64,000 nucleotides of DNA from an uncultured Clostridia bacterium. Its GTDB lineage: Bacteria; Bacillota; Clostridia; CAKSNL01; HGM11501. Each line of letters begins with the position of its first letter. Within the stretch, counting starts at the first letter, position 1. The stretch is taken from positions 30,894 through 94,893 of the forward strand of contig CAKSNL010000008.1 in NCBI GenBank assembly GCA_934476235.1. The letters are read 5' to 3'. Under the pieces are notes generated by a model, which saw only the letters and a program-made list of their open reading frames with translations, did no database searches and was not told the origin of the DNA. Of the stretch, positions 60,057-64,000 are shown piece after piece. A program made the position numbers and the translations under genes.

Positions 60057-61402
60057 TTGCGGGAATCGACATAGGCACCTCGTCATTAAAGGTCATGCTG
60101 TCGGACGGGGGAAGCGTTAAAAAGAAAGTAAGAGTGCCGTATGAAAAAGAGGGCATGGCGGGCTTTGATGAGGCAATCAAAAAAGCGTTTTCCGAGCTCG
60201 GGGAGGATTATTCCTCCGTATCATTAAGCTCGCAGACGGGGACATATGTCATCGACGGGGGCGATATCATCCCGTGGCACTCCGAAATAGGCACATGCGA
60301 GCTTAAGACGGTGCGCGAAAGCTTTTCCGATGAGGAATTCATCTCAGAGACCGGCATGGCGCACCCGGACATTTCAAGCTATCCGGTTCCGCGGCTTATG
60401 TACATAAAAAAGCGGTATCCCGGGGCAAAAAGAATCTGCCAGCTTAAGGACGAGATCATTTTCCGCCTTACCGGAAATTACGTGACGGATAATTACACAT
60501 GGCGCGGACTTGCGGATGAAAACGGATATTCGGATAAACTATTGTCCTTTTCCGGAATAAAGAAGGAGGCGCTCCCCGTGCTTTTAACACCGTTTGACAA
60601 GGCGGGAACTGTCACATATGCGGGGGAGGAGCTTTTCGGAATAAAGCGCGGGACGACCGTTTACACGGGGCTTAACGACTACTATTCCGGGCTTTTGGGC
60701 ATGGGAGTTACGGCTCCCGGCACCCTTTTTGACGTGACGGGGACGAGCGAGCATATAGGCTCGGTCACCGCCGCCCGCACGGAGTCGGGAGCGGTATCGT
60801 CCCCCTATTTCGGGGCGTTCGTCAATTACTCGGTCACCGCGTCAAGCGGGGCGGCGCTCTTTTTCGCCGGTGAGTTTTTCTCATCGGACATTGACATGGA
60901 AAGGTCAATAAAAAACAGAGCGCCGATATTTCTGCCATATCTTAACGGAATGCGCGCGCCTCATAACGACCCCTTTGCGAAAGGGATGTTTTTCGGCATA
61001 TCAAAAAGCACGGATAAAAGCGACATGGCGTACTCCGTCATTGAAGGCGCGGCGTTTTCGGCGTATTCTGCGTTCCGCACGCTCGGCGCCTCTTCGGGCG
61101 AAACGGTCCTCACCTCGGGCGGAGGAGCGAAAAACAGGGTGTATAACACATTAAAGGCAAGCCTTTTCGGCAAAAGCTTCGTGCCGCTTTCCGAGAGCGA
61201 CACGTCCGCCCTCGGGGCATGCATGGTAGCGATGACGGCGGAAGGAACATATAATGACATTGGCTTTGCCACCCGGTCGCTCTGCCGCTATGGCGAAGCG
61301 GTGAAGCCTAAAAACATACCGGGGCTTAAAGAAAGATATGAGCTTTTTTTAAAGCTTTATGAGGACAACAGGGACAATTTTTTAAAATTCGGGAGGTTAT
61401 AA
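60053..61402 (+). CDS. FGGY-family carbohydrate kinase
   Basis: 449 residues, actin-like sugar kinase. Phosphate-1 motif GIDIGTSSLKVML, ribose-binding QTGTYV near 80, TGLNDYYSGLLGMG with the catalytic Asp, DVTGTSEH, and the adenosine motif TSGGGAKNRVYN. Most like xylulokinase-type members, which phosphorylate ketoses or polyols. Between a polyol dehydrogenase and two polyol-phosphate dehydrogenases, it should make the sugar phosphate intermediate. Confidence 0.88.
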   Translation: MIAGIDIGTSSLKVMLSDGGSVKKKVRVPYEKEGMAGFDEAIKKAFSELGEDYSSVSLSSQTGTYVIDGGDIIPWHSEIGTCELKTVRESFSDEEFISETGMAHPDISSYPVPRLMYIKKRYPGAKRICQLKDEIIFRLTGNYVTDNYTWRGLADENGYSDKLLSFSGIKKEALPVLLTPFDKAGTVTYAGEELFGIKRGTTVYTGLNDYYSGLLGMGVTAPGTLFDVTGTSEHIGSVTAARTESGAVSSPYFGAFVNYSVTASSGAALFFAGEFFSSDIDMERSIKNRAPIFLPYLNGMRAPHNDPFAKGMFFGISKSTDKSDMAYSVIEGAAFSAYSAFRTLGASSGETVLTSGGGAKNRVYNTLKASLFGKSFVPLSESDTSALGACMVAMTAEGTYNDIGFATRSLCRYGEAVKPKNIPGLKERYELFLKLYEDNRDNFLKFGRL

Positions 61403-61404
61403 TA

Positions 61405-62574
61405 ATGAGTTGTGTAATATTCGGAGCGGGCAAGATAGCGCGCGGATTTATCGGGCACCTTTTGTATTTAAGCGGAATCGACTTTGTTTTCGTTGAAAAA
61501 TCGGACGCGCTGGCGGACATGATAAACGAGCGCGGGGAATACACGGTGAACATTCTGGGCGCGCCGGAGAAAAACTGCGTCGTCAAGGGCGCGCGCGCCT
61601 TAAAGTTTTCCGATGAGGAAAAGATAACCGAGGCGATAGCAAATGCGGACGCGGTGTTTAACGCGGTCGGCGGCAAGAACCTTGGCGAAATAGTTCCCTT
61701 TATCGCGAAGGGAATTGAGAAAAAGTCAAGGCGCGGGGGATACATAAACTTCATCACGTGCGAAAACTGGAAAAAGCCGGCGGACATTATTAAAGCCGGC
61801 GTTACGGAGATTTTGACGGACGAGGCAAAGCCCTATTTTGAAAAATACGTCGGAATCACCGAGGCGGTCATCATGAGAAGCGCCATAGAGCCGGACCCCG
61901 AGCTTTTGAAAAAGGACCCTCTTATCGTGAACGTGCAGGACTTCTGGCACCTTCCCGTGGATAAGGAGAGAGTAAAGGGGGAGCTTCCCGACATTAAGGG
62001 GCTTGAGCTCATGGATAATTTCGGCGGATTTTTAGAGCGCAAATTCTATACCTATAACGCGGCGAACGGCACGGTTTCCTACTTGGGCGCGCTTTTGGGC
62101 TATAAAAAAATTGCGGACGCGGCGCATGATGAGCGCATCTTAAAGGTGCTTGACGGCGTGTACTCCGAGACCGCGAGGGCGCTTTCCAAAAAGCACAATT
62201 TCCCGCTTGACGAGCAGCTCGCCTTCACGCTCACGTCAAAGAAAAAGCTTCAGGACTACACGATAGTTGACTTTATCGAGAGAAACGCGAGAGATCCTTT
62301 AAGAAAATTAGGACCGGACGACAGGCTGGTCGGCTCGGCAAGGCTGGTTGAGTCGTGCGGCATAAAGCCCGAAAATCTCGCACTTGCAATTGCGGCGGCA
62401 ATATATTATACTAACGATGAGGACGAATTTGCATTAAAGCTTCGGGACATGCGTGAAAATGAGGGCGTGGACAGTGTTATAAAGAACGTCTGCCGTCTTG
62501 ATGAAAATTCCGACCTTGCGATGCTTATAAAGGAAAAAATCGCCTATCTTAAGGAAAAGGGGTATATCAAATGA
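61405..62574 (+). CDS. Mannitol-1-phosphate 5-dehydrogenase-like protein, copy 1
   Basis: 389 residues, long-chain polyol dehydrogenase family. N-terminal Rossmann motif FGAGKIARGFIG, later VQDFWHLPVD, and the catalytic block GGFLERKFYTYNAANG. Lys213 and Asn218 of the KxxxxNxxH motif are present, but the His position is Asn221. Substrate is probably a polyol phosphate made by the kinase. Two bases after the kinase stop, four-base overlap with the next gene. Confidence 0.87.
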   Translation: MSCVIFGAGKIARGFIGHLLYLSGIDFVFVEKSDALADMINERGEYTVNILGAPEKNCVVKGARALKFSDEEKITEAIANADAVFNAVGGKNLGEIVPFIAKGIEKKSRRGGYINFITCENWKKPADIIKAGVTEILTDEAKPYFEKYVGITEAVIMRSAIEPDPELLKKDPLIVNVQDFWHLPVDKERVKGELPDIKGLELMDNFGGFLERKFYTYNAANGTVSYLGALLGYKKIADAAHDERILKVLDGVYSETARALSKKHNFPLDEQLAFTLTSKKKLQDYTIVDFIERNARDPLRKLGPDDRLVGSARLVESCGIKPENLALAIAAAIYYTNDEDEFALKLRDMRENEGVDSVIKNVCRLDENSDLAMLIKEKIAYLKEKGYIK

Positions 62575-63638
62575 AGGTAACGGTTGTCGGCGCGGGGAAG
62601 ACCGGAAGGGGATTTTTGGCGCGCCTTTTAAAAGAGGGCGGAGCCGGGGTTTCGTTCATTGACAAGGATGAAGAGCTCATTAAAAAATTAAACGCGGCGG
62701 GAAAATACAATATACGCTTTTTTTCCGACCGTGAGGACATGGAGATTTCGGGCTACTCCGCTTCGACCTGGGAGAACGCGGACATTTCGGACTCCGACTA
62801 TATTTTGGTTTCGGTCGGCGGGGGGAACCTTTCCGACGTCGGGCGCTCGCTTCGCCCGCTTATGACGGAGAATAAGACCTACACCGTCATCACTGCGGAA
62901 AACTCGTCCGACCCGGCGAAAAAGCTTTCCGCAGCAATCGGGCTTGGGAACGTCAACGTGAGCGAATCGACCGTTTTTTGCACGACGACCGATTCGGGGC
63001 TTGACATTTCAAGCGAGAACTATCCCTATTTACAGTGCAACGCGGACCTTTTGGACGGGTTTGACCCCGGTATTCCCGGAATCCGCCCTATTGCGGGGTT
63101 CGGCGACTTTTTGAAGCGCAAGCTCTATACCTACAACGCGGCAAGCTGCGTTATCGCCTATATCGGCTACGTCAAGGGGTACTCGGACTACGCCGACGCG
63201 GCAAACGATATAGAGATATTAACGCTGCTTGACAAAAATTATGACGTGACGAACAAGGTGCTCTGCGATGTGTTCGGCTATTCGTGGGCGGATCAGGTGG
63301 AGTTTTCCATGCTTTCGCGCGAGAAGTTCACCAGCCGCGCGATAAAGGACACCGTGGCGAGAAACGGGCGCGACCCGCTCCGAAAGCTTGCCGCGGGCGA
63401 GCGCATCATGGGACCGATGAAGCTTATCTACTCGTGCGGAAAGAATCCCGACGTGCTGATTAAAACCGCGGCGTGCGCGCTTTTGTATAAAGGCGAGGGC
63501 GAGGATAAGTGGGAAGAGGCGAAAAAGAGCCTCGGCACGGCGGGCATCATGACAAAGGTCATGGGTCTTTCGCCGGACGAGGACCTCTTTGCACGGATAT
63601 TATCGGAATACGAGCGCATTAAAAAGTACGGGCTGTAA
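62571..63638 (+). CDS. Mannitol-1-phosphate 5-dehydrogenase-like protein, copy 2
   Basis: 355 residues, a diverged paralogue of the previous gene. Rossmann motif VGAGKTGRGFLARLL, then GFGDFLKRKLYTYNAAS: Lys184 and Asn189 are kept and the motif His is Ser192. The C-terminal half aligns (NGRDPLRKLA against NARDPLRKLG). ATG overlaps the previous stop (ATGA). The two may form a heteromer or work on two substrates. It is the last gene of the operon; no intrinsic terminator is visible before the repeat island. Confidence 0.82.
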   Translation: MKVTVVGAGKTGRGFLARLLKEGGAGVSFIDKDEELIKKLNAAGKYNIRFFSDREDMEISGYSASTWENADISDSDYILVSVGGGNLSDVGRSLRPLMTENKTYTVITAENSSDPAKKLSAAIGLGNVNVSESTVFCTTTDSGLDISSENYPYLQCNADLLDGFDPGIPGIRPIAGFGDFLKRKLYTYNAASCVIAYIGYVKGYSDYADAANDIEILTLLDKNYDVTNKVLCDVFGYSWADQVEFSMLSREKFTSRAIKDTVARNGRDPLRKLAAGERIMGPMKLIYSCGKNPDVLIKTAACALLYKGEGEDKWEEAKKSLGTAGIMTKVMGLSPDEDLFARILSEYERIKKYGL

Positions 63639-63641
63639 AAG

Positions 63642-64000
63642 GGGAGTTTATTTCGCGTGAGTGCGGAAAACCGTAGGGGTTGCCGTCCTTGGCGACCCGA
63701 GGGGTGAGTGCGAAAAATAGGTGAGCGCGCGGAAAAATCCCTCAGTCATTTTCAAGGAAAATGACAGCTCCCTTTAGCAAGGGAGCCTTTAAAGCCCTCC
63801 TTGCTAAAGGAGGGTGGATCGAAGAGCCGAAGGCGAAGGGAGGATCTTTCGGGAGTATCATGGAAAACGTGTGCGAAGCCAACGGTCGATTCATGAATCG
63901 ACCCTACGGTGCATTGACGAAAATGAGTGCGGAAAACCGTAGGGGTTGCCGTCCTTGGCGACCCGAGGGGTGAGTGCGAAAAATAGGTGAGCGCGCGGAA
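63642..64000. repeat. Intergenic repeat island D (runs off the right edge)
   Basis: Gene-free. A 77-bp stretch (63658-63734) recurs identically at 63924-64000, a period of 266 bases, and continues past the window end. Each copy holds CCGTAGGGGTTGCCGTCCTTGGCGACCC. Between them are AAAATCCCTCAG, hairpin GTCATTTTC-AAG-GAAAATGAC, GCTCCCTTTAGCAAGGGAGC, CCCTCCTTGCTAAAGGAGGG and GGTCGATTCATGAATCGACC (63884-63903). The frame 63761-63973 is repeat sequence. Confidence 0.88.

Noticed and set aside
63761..63973. 70-codon frame in repeat island D
   Set aside because: Composed of the palindromic modules and the 77-bp repeat; no ribosome site.

Overview
The window looks like chromosome from an anaerobic, low-redox Bacillota of the class Clostridia, probably an uncultured gut or rumen lineage. 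The evidence is two [FeFe]-hydrogenase-type proteins, strong AGGAGG ribosome binding sites, sigma-A promoters with TTGACA/TATAAT boxes, a SpoVB-like flippase, the sepF-yggT-ylmH-divIVA division cluster, and several secreted carbohydrate-active proteins with copper-amine-oxidase-type stalk domains. No rRNA, tRNA, CRISPR array, phage or transposase gene was seen.

Layout. 1-11.6 kb: one long operon for uptake of a complex carbohydrate, with a giant binding protein (5' end outside the window), two pairs of ABC permeases, an NHL/TPR/Yip1 membrane protein and a DUF5696 protein, closed by a bidirectional terminator. 11.7-14.7 kb (minus strand): ACT-domain protein, uracil-DNA glycosylase, rpsU and a flippase. 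14.8-20.1 kb: a DUF4430 lipoprotein, then the str operon (L7Ae-like, rpsL, rpsG, fusA, tuf). 20.2-24.8 kb: an ECF sigma/anti-sigma pair, a repeat island, a lipoprotein and MATE pump, and a small kinase. 24.8-29.9 kb: a hydrogen-sensing module (2Fe-2S protein, PAS-containing HydS, SpoIIE-type phosphatase) next to a group-B-like [FeFe] hydrogenase, then pyrophosphatase. 30.1-34.2 kb: secreted GH99-like protein plus F5/8C protein. 34.2-37.5 kb: LURP-one-like protein, C26 amidohydrolase, DUF308 membrane protein, ilvE and rpmE.

37.8-50.4 kb is a dense, almost gapless operon joining tRNA modification (miaB, miaA), mismatch repair (mutS, mutL) and the envelope/division set (HlyD-like, yggS, sepF, yggT, ylmH, divIVA, lspA, rluD). 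51.1-56.3 kb is a second, paralogous copy of the GH99-like plus F5/8C gene pair. 57.1-63.6 kb is a sugar/polyol locus: an UlaG-like lactonase diverges from a ROK regulator, zinc dehydrogenase, FGGY kinase and two mannitol-phosphate-dehydrogenase-like proteins. A palindromic operator lies in the divergent promoter and again before the dehydrogenase.

The least explained DNA is in four intergenic islands (about 21.56-22.15, 50.40-50.97, 56.35-57.06 and 63.64-64.0 kb). They share a modular set of palindromes, including a 105-bp three-hairpin unit that is identical in two islands and inverted in a third. The islands always lie 3' of genes, three of them directly after an intrinsic terminator. A separate 113-bp MITE-like element lies near 37.6 kb. 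Family names and functions rest on motif recognition only; no database search was possible.
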